Shown in pieces: positions 54,060 to 64,000 of a stretch of 64,000 nucleotides of DNA; the first letter of the stretch is position 1; the number at the start of each line of letters is the position of its first letter. The stretch is from positions 183,379-247,378 of the forward strand of contig LSRX01000850.1 of the NCBI GenBank assembly GCA_001939145.1, in the 5' to 3' direction. The notes below the pieces were generated by a model, which did no database searches, had not been told where the DNA came from, and saw only the letters and a program-made list of their open reading frames with translations. This DNA is from Symbiodinium microadriaticum (taxonomy: Eukaryota > Sar > Dinophyceae > Suessiales > Symbiodiniaceae). Both the position numbers and the translations under genes were made by a program.

Positions 54060-54294
54060 GTTCTCCATCGCCACCATCACCGCCACCACCCATCCCATCA
54101 CCCCCACTGGGAGCCAACAGGAATGCCGAAACAAAGACCGGAGAAAGACGGAATGCGAGCACAGCAAGAGTGAAAGCCACAGCTGAATTATCGACTTGAC
54201 ATGAGTTATACTCAGACTGAGCGAAAACTTGCATCAGCAATGCTAGTATGGGGTTAATGGGATTGACAAAAGCTTGAGCACCGGTGGATTCCAA
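54060..54294 (-). CDS. Membrane-like exon
   Basis: Minus frame reads TGAQAFVNPINPILALLMQV, FAQSEYNSCQVDNSAVAFTL and VLAFRLSPVFVSAFLLAPSG, then runs into Gly-rich repeat. Two hydrophobic segments. Confidence 0.5.
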
Positions 54295-54688
54295 CTACAT
54301 CACCATCTTAAACTGTGCACTGCCCGAAGGGGTCAAACTAAAAGCCGTTGTGCCTTATATATGCTTCGGGCTTGATGCACGTGGAACAATGAGTAGTCAT
54401 GTGAGCTGCTGCAGGTCCTATAACACAAGCAGTTCGCCCAGTGCCATCAAGTCAGTAGAGGAGAGACAAGGTAAATAAAGCTGATACAATCTTATACGAG
54501 TACAAACGATGGAATTCGAATGGCAGTAGTCTGGAGTATTGGCAATAACAACAACATCGTCAGTCACCGTAACAACTAAAAATAAATGTAACTAACAAAG
54601 CAAACAGATTAAATCGGGTGCTTCAACCGCCAGCACGGTCAATCGAGACCGCGTGACTAGCGAACATCTTGAAATGTTACTGTGCCAA

Positions 54689-55192
54689 TCACGACATTAC
54701 ACGGAACTTATTCACAGGGATTTTGCATGCCGCGAAATGTGATTGGCGATTGATCCTGAACATGATGCCAGAATACTGAAGGATGCATGTACTCCTAGCT
54801 AAGCCAGCCCGCCTGACTATTGTATCATTCACACTCATGTCTATGATCCGCGAGTTGTTGCTGGAAGCTCCGATGTAGTGAGACCGCCAGCTGCTGCAGC
54901 AGATCTTCGGCAAAGGCTGCAGTCCACTCTCACAAGGGGTCATAGGCCCATCTGACATGCGCGCAGTGTCCAGCTAGTGTTGCGAAGAATCTGTCAAATC
55001 ATAGTTGGCGTCATCACTGCCCACGCCTGAGCATCTACAAAACCAGGCAAAAAACGAAGCAAACCTCAAGCCCTCTCTCCCGCTTCGTGCTTTCCAGATC
55101 AGGGTGTTGACTTCGAGCCTGAATGACATGTGGTTCGTGATCTCGGCACCTTCGTTAGCCCAGGCAGCTCGGCCCAATAGCTGAGTTAGCAA
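54689..55192 (-). CDS. Two exon frames, unknown function
   Basis: 55192-54974 reads LTQLLGRAAWANEGAEITNH, MSFRLEVNTLIWKARSG and CSGVGSDDANYDLTDSSQH, with a stop. 54958-54689 reads DGPMTPCESGLQPLPKICCS, RIIDMSVNDTIVRRAGLARS and a stop. Both are open for their whole length and read in order on minus. Donor and acceptor between them not placed. Confidence 0.5.
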
Positions 55193-55319
55193 GATCCGTA
55201 GTGAAGCGGAACTACAATGTAACTACAATACGTCTGCATATGTAGGGCTCTGGGGTTTTAGGCTGTCTTGCATGTCAGGGTCTAGGAAACTCAGTTAATC
55301 ATGACCACTGCGCAGGTAC

Positions 55320-55545
55320 ATTGCAGGTACATCAGCTGATCGCGGACAGGGCACGACAGCTGACTTTGACTCATACCATGGGCATGTGCCATCAAGACGA
55401 TGTATCGTGCGTGTGCTCAGACGAACATCCAGACAAGAAGCCTGGACTTCGCACATTCCCACTGGTTGAAAAAGAGCGGAGTGAGACAGCTAGCCATCGT
55501 ATTACAGCACAGGGGCACGGAAAACCACACAACTCAGGTCTTCGG
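55320..55545 (+). CDS. Possible plus-strand exon
   Basis: After gcgcaggtacattgcag the plus frame reads VHQLIADRARQLTLTHTMGM and HPDKKPGLRTFPLVEKERSE. Minus frames are also open but poorer. Confidence 0.35.
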
Positions 55546-55599
55546 GGGTTTGGGGGTTCAGGGGCCAATCCGACCAACCCTGGAATCATGATGTGCGAC

Positions 55600-55738
55600 T
55601 AGGCAGGAAGCCTCAAGACAACAGCAAACACATGGAGCATTCTGAACCAAGATGTCCAGCCTCGCAGCTGCTTCTTTAAACACAGACATGGGCAAGTCTC
55701 AAAATCAGGGTTCCTCTCTCCCAGTTTAAAGCCGAAGA
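55600..55738 (-). CDS. Exon candidate
   Basis: Minus frame reads GERNPDFETCPCLCLKKQLR then GWTSWFRMLHVFAVVLRLPA and TAG. A copy of the dispersed GGGGCTTTAATGGCTAGAAT motif (55741) lies immediately upstream in sense. Confidence 0.4.
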
Positions 55739-56432
55739 CAGGGGCTTTAATGGCTAGAATAGTATTTTGGGGTATATGAAGAATGAGGCAACCCCAGAAG
55801 AGCATCAAGTCGTCACACAACACAGAGGATCCCTGGTTGTCTCAGTTGCCCATCGTACCGTTCCATTTGCCGGCGTCGATGTCCGTCTGTGGCCGCATAC
55901 GGCCGCTTGCAGCTCAGAACGATTCAGGCCGTGTGAAGGGCCTTCAGGTGGCTCTGGAGAGTACAATATAGGGACCTTACCAGCTTGAAGAAGGTGTTGG
56001 GGTGCCTTATACTAAAGACTATACAAAGATACGAGGAAACACACCCCGGGCACCTGTATCTAGGATTGTCGCGTCGGGACACCCATGTCGTAGGCGTGAA
56101 ACACAGGAAATTCGGAGAGAAAGTGGCTTAGTCCCGCTTTGAAGATCACAGCTCCGATAGCTTCACAGGCACGACCTCGGGTTTGAGGTCGGGGGGTTTA
56201 GGGGCTCAGAGGTTTAGACATTTAGGGTGTAGGCTTTAGGGAACTTTAAGGGTTCGGGTCTGACATTAAGGGGATGATGTTTGTGATCGCTGTGCTCCTT
56301 GAACGGGCTTCGCCATGACGTTTCTGGAACACAAACGAGCTTCAGTGGATCCTACAATTTGTCTGAACGGAAAGGGGTGAAACAGATCGCCGTTATGACT
56401 TTGGAAAAGAAGGCTCGGCTCCTTTGCCGGAC

Positions 56433-56535
56433 CTGTACACCTGTGCTGCCACAGGAACCCATATCAGCTCAGGAAGGCGACAGACACGCCCGGATTCTTC
56501 ACCTCGTTGAGAGTTGCCAGGGTTGACGACTTGGG
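56433..56535 (-). CDS. Short internal exon
   Basis: Minus frame reads GEESGRVCRLPELIWVPVAA and Q, ending GCACAG before GTGTAC. The preceding intron is CCCTAAA-like in sense. Confidence 0.5.
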
Positions 56536-56699
56536 TCTCAGACTTGACTTTCGGGTTTTGGGGTTCGGGGTTGTGCCTTGGGAAGGCAAATACTGCGCAG
56601 AAAAAACTGGCCACATGTGCAGCGCTTTCGGGGAGTATCTTGTTGCAGCAGGTTGGTACATGTTGGGGTTACGAGGGCATGGCAGCGTAGATGACTGAA

Positions 56700-56790
56700 C
56701 CCTGAACCCTTCACCCCCATGGACCCATCAATCGTGCTACGAACTTCAGCCACGGCAGCCACAGTCTCTTCGTGTCACGACCGTTGGAAT
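56700..56790 (-). CDS. Short exon candidate
   Basis: Minus frame reads HEETVAAVAEVRSTIDGSMG; an alternative minus frame reads KRLWLPWLKFVARLMG. Unresolved. Confidence 0.35.
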
Positions 56791-56970
56791 GCGTGGCTGT
56801 TGGCTTACGGTTTGGCAAGTTTAGGATTTAGAGTTCCAGATTTAGCTGCTCCGGCACAGAGCCCTAAACCCAGAGACTCAGCGGAAGCAGCTTCGCCTTG
56901 ACTGTGCTCGCGCAAGTTGCTTGTTCGGTATTGCCAGTGCCGGTATCAGTCCTGGAATCCAGGAGCCTCA

Positions 56971-57213
56971 TTACCTACTAGGGCTTTGCGGTAAGTGAGA
57001 GCATAATGATACCAGGAAATGCCCAGGAAACATTTTTATGATTCGAGTATCCCTTTCTGAAATCCTGAAAGGAACCTTCTGTCTTCCGAGACACTTCAAC
57101 GAAAACGGCTGACTTTTTAGCCCGATTGCCACCACGACTGTGGATATGAAGAGCATGACCGCACCATTACAGCTAGCGAAATTCTTGGGCGATGCAATCG
57201 TCGCAGTATTCAA
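56971..57213 (-). CDS. Membrane-like exon, unknown function
   Basis: Minus frame reads TATIASPKNFASCNGAVMLF, ISTVVVAIGLKSQPFSLKCL and RDTRIIKMFPGHFLVSLCSH. One clear hydrophobic span. Confidence 0.5.
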   Translation of the reverse strand: MNTATIASPKNFASCNGAVMLFISTVVVAIGLKSQPFSLKCLGRQKVPFRISERDTRIIKMFPGHFLVSLCSHLPQSPSR

Positions 57214-57315
57214 AACAGCAAATGCATGAGCCTGAAACTTCGTGAAAAATGTAGCCGCAAGAACCCACTAGACCCGCTGGAAACTCCACACCAGGTGCAT
57301 GGAGCGGCCTGCTAA

Positions 57316-57612
57316 TCATGCTAATCCCTGCAGCTTCGAAATCCACATTTGTTGTGAGCGAGCAGAGGACTCACCCCAACCGCTAGCCCACACTCTGAAG
57401 TGGCAACCCAAATGGAGCGAAGGTGCGACTACAGCAAGGTGGCCCGGAATAGACTGGCCCGGCGTCGCCGTCAGCTGTTCTGCCACCTGGCGTCCGATCC
57501 TTTCCCATTTCAAACTGCTGCTCCATCTGTTGCTCCAGGGGCTCCAAATCTTGCGATTGATTTTGCGATTGGGGCTGACTGTTAGTCGAGTTGTTGAGTT
57601 TGATGTATACAT
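57316..57612. CDS. Open region, minus favoured
   Basis: Minus reads WERIGRQVAEQLTATPGQSI, PGHLAVVAPSLHLGCHFRVW and SSARSQQMWISKLQGLA. The plus strand (LLHLLLQGLQILRLILRLGL) and a second minus frame are open too. Confidence 0.35.
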
Positions 57613-57657
57613 TAATGGTCATTTATGGACCCTAAACCCTAAGCTGCAGGCACCTGC

Positions 57658-57772
57658 ACATAGCTGACCACTGTCGTGGCAGGGGCAGCGCCAGACGCGG
57701 ACCAAATGGTGAACGTGGCGCAGCGCATGTCGATGTCATTTTCCACCTGTTCGGTTCGAGGCCTCCTCTTTG
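57658..57772 (-). CDS. Internal exon, unknown function
   Basis: Opens after GACTTTACTCAAAG, reads RPRTEQVENDIDMRCATFTI then WSASGAAPATTVVSYVQ and ends CAG before GTGCCTG. Strong splice ends. Likely the downstream part of the gene at 58.5-61.8 kb. Confidence 0.7.
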
Positions 57773-58482
57773 AGTAAAGTCAAAGGAAGACTTATTTCCT
57801 GGAGCAGAAGGAGATGCTGGCGCTGAGTAATCAAGCCAGAGTACTGCGGCTCAGTGTCCAGGCTTGGTTCTTTCAGCTCGCTTCTCGGCGCTTGGGGGCT
57901 TTCGGTTGGGAGTTTAGAGAGAGTTTAGATCTTTGGGTGTAAACGCACGGGTTGTCTAGCAGATCAAAAGGACCGCGGCTTTAGTTCGACAGAGGCAAGA
58001 AAGAGAGTAAGCCCACACTTCGAGAACCCTTTTTCCCAATACAGGAAAAACACACGAAGGAACCCTGGGGAATAGCATTGGCATTGGTTCAAGCTTCCAG
58101 ACTATCAGTATTCAATGTTTGGTTCGCAGCCATTAGAAAATCAAAGGGTTGGCTGCCTTTGAAAGCAGACCACTATCGACGGTCTCGGCTGTATCCCTGC
58201 TGCATTTGATGAACGGGCTCTCGAGACACACCTTATCTTGGAGTGTGAGCCTTCGTGTGGACATGCCGCCGGAACCAACGGTGTTCTGGACTAGCCGTCT
58301 TGATGATCATCGGTATTGTGACTACTGTGGATAGTGTTGTCATTCTTGTGATTACTAGTAGCCACTTCAGTAGGATTACGATGAACGACTGCTGCTTTAG
58401 GAGGCGAGGGGACTGCTCCGGAGACCCTCACACCAGCATCCCTAAACCCCAAACCTAAACCCTCACCGACTTCCCCTCCACG

Positions 58483-61400
58483 TGGCCTCAATGACATCCC
58501 CCAGCTCGATTTGTGGGAGCGTGGAGGCAATGCGGATTACCTGAAAAGGAGGATGTAGGGTTTAGGGCTTAGGGGATCAGGGTTAAGGCCTGCTCCACTT
58601 TACACGTCAACGATTCGGAAGATTCCGTGTCGGAAAACCCATCTTGACAGGTCGGCGCTGACACCCTCAGCTCGGACTCACTATATCAAACATGCAAACG
58701 ACGCCGATGCGAAGCTTCATCGAAGCCTCAAAGAGCCTAGGCTTTGACAGTAGGACACTCGCGAAGCCTGAGCCCGAAACTCCCAAATCCAGACATTCCT
58801 AGAGACAAAACCAACATTCTCAATTCGGGAACCCGAGGCCCGAAACCCTCAACCCAACCGGACCCAACACTCTTGCTGAAGGTCTCATAATACGCCCTGG
58901 TGCACGCTGGTTCACGCGGCTGCAGAGGCGGCCAGTGCGGTTCAGAAACCTGAGCTACCCACGAAGGCCTAAGCCCCTTTCATTGAGAACTCTAAACTGA
59001 AACGCAACCCAACCCGTTACCACCCTCCGGAATTCACGGCTGCAAGAGGGCAAGATGTTGCTTCGGTTGCTAAGGTTTAGGTGTTTCGGGGTTGAAAGGC
59101 TCGGGCTAAGAGTTGCGGAAACAAGGTTCAGGAACTCGGCTGAAAGTGTTCCAGCTTTTTTGCCTGAAAGCTTTGGGTTGTGGAACCTGGAATAGAGTTG
59201 GCATCCTTACGGTTGAGCGAGCATTCCAACGTCCTGCCAAAACTTGGCGCGAGCCAAACACAGTTCTACTCAGTGTAAGCGCTGGCTCCACAAGAACAGT
59301 GATAGACGAGTCTGCCAGGAGGCTATCTTCACAAAGGCTTCCTTGCACATGACTGCAATCCCTCCACCCTCCGACGTGTTTGTTAGAATGGCCTGCTGGT
59401 CGGAATGTCCGTCACACTTACCTGACCAGCCTTACAACAACCCTCTCTTACTTATAGTAACCCGGGTAACCATGATAGAAACCCTGTTTGTGTCACCCCT
59501 CATAGAAGCCACAACAGCCTGAAGTCCAGATTCCGACTTCCCCATCCACGTGAGACGTCTACCTGAGTCTACCTGGGCCTGTCTAGAGCCATTTTACCAC
59601 AGTAACTTAGGGAGTTGACGCTCTGGGGTTTCGAGTTTACGGGGCGAAGGAGTTGACGAGTTCTGGGTGTGTTTCAGTTCGTAGGGGAATCTCGTTCTGC
59701 ATCTTCTAGGATATCAAGATCCTACAACAGCCCTGGAAACACCATTATAGAAGCACTGCACTGGCCCGTGCAACCATCAAATACTCAGGCTCCTAAACCC
59801 CAAACCCTAAACCCTAAACACACAACCCCAAACAAACCCTGAACCCTGAACCCTGAGCTCTACACCCCGAACCCTAAACCCTGAACCACCGGAAAAAAAC
59901 GGGAGCCCAAGGAACACTGACACGATTTGCTGGATGTCGGAGTTCTTCGGCAGGTGCGAAGAGAAGATGATACCAACCTTGGATTGACAGGGGATTTATA
60001 GGCTGCTTCTACGGCTGTTTACTAGGATCTTGCTGGAACTCTATAGGGATGCATTGGCGCAGCGTTCCCTTAAGAAAGCCCCCTCATTGAGCCCTTACAA
60101 GTACCCTCACAGGAACCCTTGACCCTAACTAGTGGCTAGCGTTATAGAGTCCATAAATAAGGTTTTGTGCACCTTGAAGCCAGAACACCTTGCATCCTAA
60201 ACTGTTAACCCCCGCTTGTACGGCCCATACACCGCAACCACACGATCCTGCAACCTAAAACCCCAGACAAGAAACTCTGGAAGCTGTACACAAGTAACAC
60301 CCATTGCTTTGCTTCAGAGCCCGTAAACCAACCCTTTTAAAACCCTATGGAAAGCTGCGCAAGCCCTCATGGCACCTGACTTAAAGAAGCCCAAATCTGT
60401 GCCCTGCAACGCCATCTGCCCGGCTTAGTTCCCCGGAGAAAAAGGAGACCTGGTACCTCTCCACACCTCCAGGGATGAGGGGGGGGTGGGGGCAACTTAG
60501 GGTTTAGGGTTTGCGGTTTACGGCTAGAGGGTGCGTTCGGATTGTAGGGTGTAGGGCTGAAGGATTCTGGAGCTTAAGTTCTTGCGGTTTCAGGTGGGCT
60601 GCATGCCGGTTTGCGAACTCTTTAGCTGTTGCATATCTACTTGAATCCTGGCTGCTGTGACATTGCACGGTGCCACTGTGCTAAGATAGATTTGGGCGTC
60701 TTTGGGCACGGTGTTGAGGCTTTCACAGCTTGGGTCTTGGGGTTGACGGCTCCAAGTGGACTCTAGATGAGCTCTACAAAGCTCTCTAGAATTGAGTCAA
60801 CAACTGTTAATCTTAGGCCTAGGCTTCATCGCCATCATCGTCATCGTCCCCGTCCCTATCGCCATCTACATTCGTCATCGACGACATAGGAGGAAGGCCA
60901 TAAAGGATGTCTGCCCTAAACCTTCAACCCTAAACCCTGAACCCTAAAAACCCTAAACCCTAAAAACCCTAAACCCTAAAAACCCTAAACCCTTAAATTC
61001 CTTCAAATTCACCCGATCTCAGAAGCCCAGCCTTTCTTGTGCACGCGATCCTCCGACACCAGAGACAACCGGCCCTTCTGCCTCGGCACAAAGCGACCAG
61101 GGCTAGGGTGCCCGTAGGGTTTAGAGTTTAGGGGTTTTAGGGGTTTCAGGGTTTAGGGTTTTAGGGAGTTTAGGGTTTTAGGGAGTTTAGGGTTTAGGGT
61201 TTTAGGGTTTAGGGTTTCGGGGTTTAGGGGGCCGGTACGGCACTTTTGGGGTCTTGGAGCGGGTTTGAGAACATCCGAGCGGCTTCTTGGTGAATGATCT
61301 CCCGTCCTCGGCGAAGATTTCAGCTTTGCCGCGCACGTGGAAGCGGTGGAGACGCGGGGCTGGAGGTATCTGACCGTAGCCTCTACCGGCAGGCATGTCA

Positions 61401-61776
61401 AAGGAGATGGATCTCACCGTCTCGCCGTAGTCCGTCGAACCCAAGGTCAGAGAACGTAGGAGGTCCCTGTAGTCCAGCTGGTCAAAGGCTGCGGGGCCCA
61501 TGTGCTCCACGTTGTCCACATGGTCCATAGTTTGGTCTGTGGGAAACGTGAAGCTGCGGTCGGCGGTTGGGGGAATTTCAATGTCCACAGGGATCTTCAA
61601 CGGCATATTGCTCCCGATAGCTCCGAGGGTCGAGGGTCTGCGGACACCCAACTTCGAAGGCAAAGGTGGGACTGGAGGCGCCTCCGGCTGGTTCCCGAGC
61701 TGCGTGAGCATGCCGAACACTAACTTTAGGGCCTCGAGCTCTCTGGCCTCCTCCCAGGGCGTCACGCTGATACCTG
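58483..61776 (-). CDS. Multi-exon gene, function unknown (best exon series)
   Basis: Exons in reading order: 61776-about 61265 (WEEARELEALKLVFGMLTQL, KIPVDIEIPPTADRSFTFPT, PAAFDQLDYRDLLRSLTLGS, RFHVRGKAEIFAEDGRSF), 61115-61020 (FVPRQKGRLSLVSEDRVHKK), 60480-60395 (IPGGVERYQVSFFSGELSRA), 59987-59905 (VGIIFSSHLPKNSDIQQIVS), 59391-59262 (ILTNTSEGGGIAVMCKEAFV), 58955-58862 (VSEPHWPPLQPREPACTRAY), 58725-58682 (MKLRIGVVCMFDI, ending at GTGAGT) and 58541-58483 (VIRIASTLPQIELGDVIEAT, before GTGGAG). Most open after AG and close before GT or GC. The first exon is about 510 nt, the rest 45-130. Introns carry telomere-like repeat (60905-61010, 61125-61235, 59785-59890). No domain recognised. Start and final exon not identified; 57772-57658 probably continues it. 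Confidence 0.7.
60905..61010. repeat. CCCTAAAAA/CCCTAAA array
   Basis: Tandem units alternating AAACCCT and AAAAACCCT in an intron of the 58-62 kb gene. Confidence 0.9.
61120..61235. repeat. TTTAGGG array with GGGTTTTAGGGAG variants
   Basis: G-rich array directly after (plus sense) the exon at 61020-61115 and before the first long exon; includes a 15-bp tandem ggagtttagggtttta. Confidence 0.92.
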
Positions 61777-61813
61777 GCTGGAGGGCAGCAACAGTTGATG
61801 GTATTACATGCTA

Positions 61814-61855
61814 CATGTATACATACATACATACATACATACATACATACATACA

Positions 61856-61891
<36 letters not shown>

Positions 61892-61932
61892 TATATACAT
61901 ATATATATATACATACATATATATATATATTA
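61814..61932. repeat. ATAC then TATA microsatellite
   Basis: About 17 ATAC units followed by TATATA and ATAC. Immediately upstream (in sense) of the long exon at 61776. Confidence 0.96.
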
Positions 61933-63159
61933 TGTACAGAACAATGAAACACATGAGCAGAAAAGCATAGAACAGAACATAAGACAACAGAGTAGAATAC
62001 AATAGCAGAAAATAAAGTAGAAAAAGATACAATGGAATATGATAGGATACCAAAAATATCTGTGTATATATATACATGTATATATATATACACACATATG
62101 TAAGTATGTGTCATGCGTGTGTGTGTGTGTAGAAATGTCTTTGTACATAACGTGGCAGACAATATGACAATGTTTTTAACAACCGCATATCATGGATGAT
62201 ACCCAACATGTAGTTGAAAACCTATGACGAATATGCGAATATTTCGGTAGCATATGAAAACACAAACCAGTCTGAAATGGCATATCGAAAAGGGAAAGGA
62301 TGCAATATATTTAGTACGACGTTATGTAAAATAGTAAAGCAACATATCATACAGTATACTGTACTACTCTCACAAAGAAAATCTAACATTCTATGATGTA
62401 ACATAAAATGGTAGAAACATAGCATAACACAATATAACATGCATAGCCTAAATTTGATATCACATCAAGAACTAGACATACTAAACTAATAGCAAATGGT
62501 ATGTAGTATACAATATATAGTATACAGTACATACTTTACAGTATGAAAAATCCAATAAGCATTGTATAGCATATCGGGGCATAGCACATGTCATACACGT
62601 GGTACACAATATGCAACATGTAACCTGATCAATAGTTAGTATCGCATATAAGTTAAAGTATAATGGTCACAAATATAAACAGAGAATACAATATTAATGT
62701 ATAGTAAATGACATTAAAGATGTATATGACACAAATTAAGCTATAAACCATGTGATAATCCCATACATAAATCAAAGTACAAGAATACTGTATTATACAT
62801 CATACCGTACTATAGTAAAAAGAATATGGTATAGTATGATGTAGCTAGTATGACATAATACACTTTATAATACAGTATTTAATAACATCCGATATAACGC
62901 ATTATATAAAGTGCAATAAGCTATACTATAACACAGTGTGTACATATATGTATATATACATATATTTGAGTGTATATGTACTGTAATAACACTGTAATAT
63001 GTAATACATAGCATACACCTAAACATAGGCCTTATTATAGTCTGTATCATGTATGTTATATATGTTGCAAAACACACCTTGTATGTCTATCCACAGGTAT
63101 ATGTCTGTGTGTGTAATTATAAAGACATACATAAATACGTACATACATACATAAATACA

Positions 63160-63190
<31 letters not shown>

Positions 63191-63243
63191 GTACATAAGT
63201 ACATGCCAACATACATACATACATACATAGATACATACATACA

Positions 63244-63274
<31 letters not shown>

Positions 63275-63620
63275 GCACACACCAACTATTTGTATTCGGC
63301 GTAATATGGCATCGACTACACGTTCTACATACTTTATGTTGTATCATTTCTTGTAGGTTACATATTGTATTCTGTCTACCATATACTGCCAACCAAACGC
63401 CATACCCTGGTTCTATGGACTATATACTGTAAACTACGCACTGTCTACTGTATACTGTGTACTATGTACTACATACCACGTACTATGCTTCGAATGTAGT
63501 ACGCGTATGACATACAAATTCTACTGCACAGTATATACATCTAATACTGCGTTCTAGGCTGTACATTAGGAGCTGCATTCGATATAGTCTTGTACAGTTA
63601 ACTCATATGTATATGGGTAC
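61933..63620. other. AT-rich stretch without genes
   Basis: Base composition drops clearly to AT-rich (ATAGTATA, ATACAATA words) compared with the GC-balanced DNA before. No coding-like frame; those present are Tyr/Ile/Cys-rich. Another ATAC microsatellite lies at 63125-63272. Confidence 0.7.
63125..63272. repeat. ATAC microsatellite
   Basis: Two blocks of ATAC tetranucleotides separated by a short variant stretch. Confidence 0.96.
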
Positions 63621-63784
63621 CCCCTATATGGGGTCCCCTTGGTTTCTTTACACCTGGGCCTAAACCGTTAAACCATTACGCGGTTTCGCCGGGATTTATC
63701 TTATATCATCTATGCTGGTACAAATACTTCTTGGTTATTCACTGTCTTGTTAGTTCTTGTATACATGTATGTCGCTTATCAATA

Positions 63785-63976
63785 AGTTGTTGTTTATAGA
63801 CAGGGTCTGTGTTTATAAACAGTGTCTGTGTTTATAAACATGGCTTGTGTTTATAAACGGGGCTGGTGTTTACACACTGGGATGCGAGGGGAGGGGGTTT
63901 GGAGCTGACATGTTGAGACCCACCCCGCCCCCCCCTCTCCATGCTGGGCTTTTAAACCCTGTGCTGGGTTTATAAA
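63785..63976. repeat. Tandem repeats carrying GTTTATAAAC palindromes
   Basis: Three successive units of about 20 bp contain the perfect 10-bp palindrome gtttataaac (63811-63859), with diverged forms at 63790, 63869 and 63968. The window ends in a G-run (63978-64000). Confidence 0.85.
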
Positions 63977-64000
63977 CTTGTGGGGGGAGGGGGGGGGGGG

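Noticed and set aside
53649..54167. Poly-Met, poly-Asp and poly-His frames
   Set aside because: GAT microsatellite; only the minus stretch 54060-54294 outside it looks coding.
59585..59600. Spliced-leader relic (gagccattttaccac)
   Set aside because: Only a short partial resemblance to the dinoflagellate leader; no match at its 3' end.
61500..61970. Plus-strand 156-codon frame
   Set aside because: Antisense of the 61776-61265 exon extended into the ATAC repeat.

Overview
The window looks like a piece of a dinoflagellate nuclear genome (core dinoflagellate, Symbiodiniaceae or relatives; species not determinable). Reasons: genes are broken into very many short exons (about 50-300 nt) in short introns; several inferred 5' splice sites are GC or possibly GA as well as GT; one product is a Gly-Lys-rich tail, another a multi-membrane protein with the VFLDVCCIDQ...LWDETYIERLWCV type of module that I associate with dinoflagellate proteomes; microsatellites are abundant; and the spacers and introns are packed with degenerate plant-type telomere-like repeat (CCCTAAA/TTTAGGG), the telomere repeat class of dinoflagellates. 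I saw no rRNA, tRNA, CRISPR, bacterial operon or virus. No spliced-leader relic was recognised.

Layout. Nearly all convincing exons are on the minus strand, so genes read from high to low coordinates. Best supported: a multi-exon gene of unknown function (about 57.7-61.8 kb); a helical-repeat protein resembling organelle RNA-binding HPR/RAP-type proteins (40.4-44.6 kb); an acidic protein with a cold-shock-like domain and a neighbouring Gly-Lys-rich exon (33.0-34.3 kb); a multi-membrane protein with a TIR-like module (18.4-23.4 kb); a GNAT acetyltransferase (12.3-13.2 kb); and exon clusters of unknown function at 0-5, 6.5-12.2, 13-18, 25-32, 35-39, 45-49 and 50-57 kb. A frame-broken ubiquitin-hydrolase-like piece lies on the plus strand at 49.8-50.2 kb. 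From about 61.8 kb to the end there is AT-rich, microsatellite-rich DNA with no gene I can support.

The most striking signal is the intron landscape. Read on the plus strand, exon islands are repeatedly preceded by C-rich (CCCTAAA-like) and followed by G-rich (TTTAGGG-like) sequence, so the two ends of many introns are mutually complementary. One intron inside the GNAT domain is a 66-nt stretch made almost only of TTTAGGG-type units, with GT at one end and TTTAG at the other, and its removal keeps the frame. Separately, a 123-bp insertion with terminal inverted repeats and a 12-bp direct repeat interrupts the TIR-like gene exactly as a newly gained intron would, and a related 97-bp copy lies just past that gene's stop. 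Together these suggest active intron gain by introner-like elements, and possibly telomere-like repeat acting as intron material.

Limits: exon ends are read by eye from frame, composition and splice motifs. In several islands both strands are open and I say so. Gene boundaries and joining of exons are inference.
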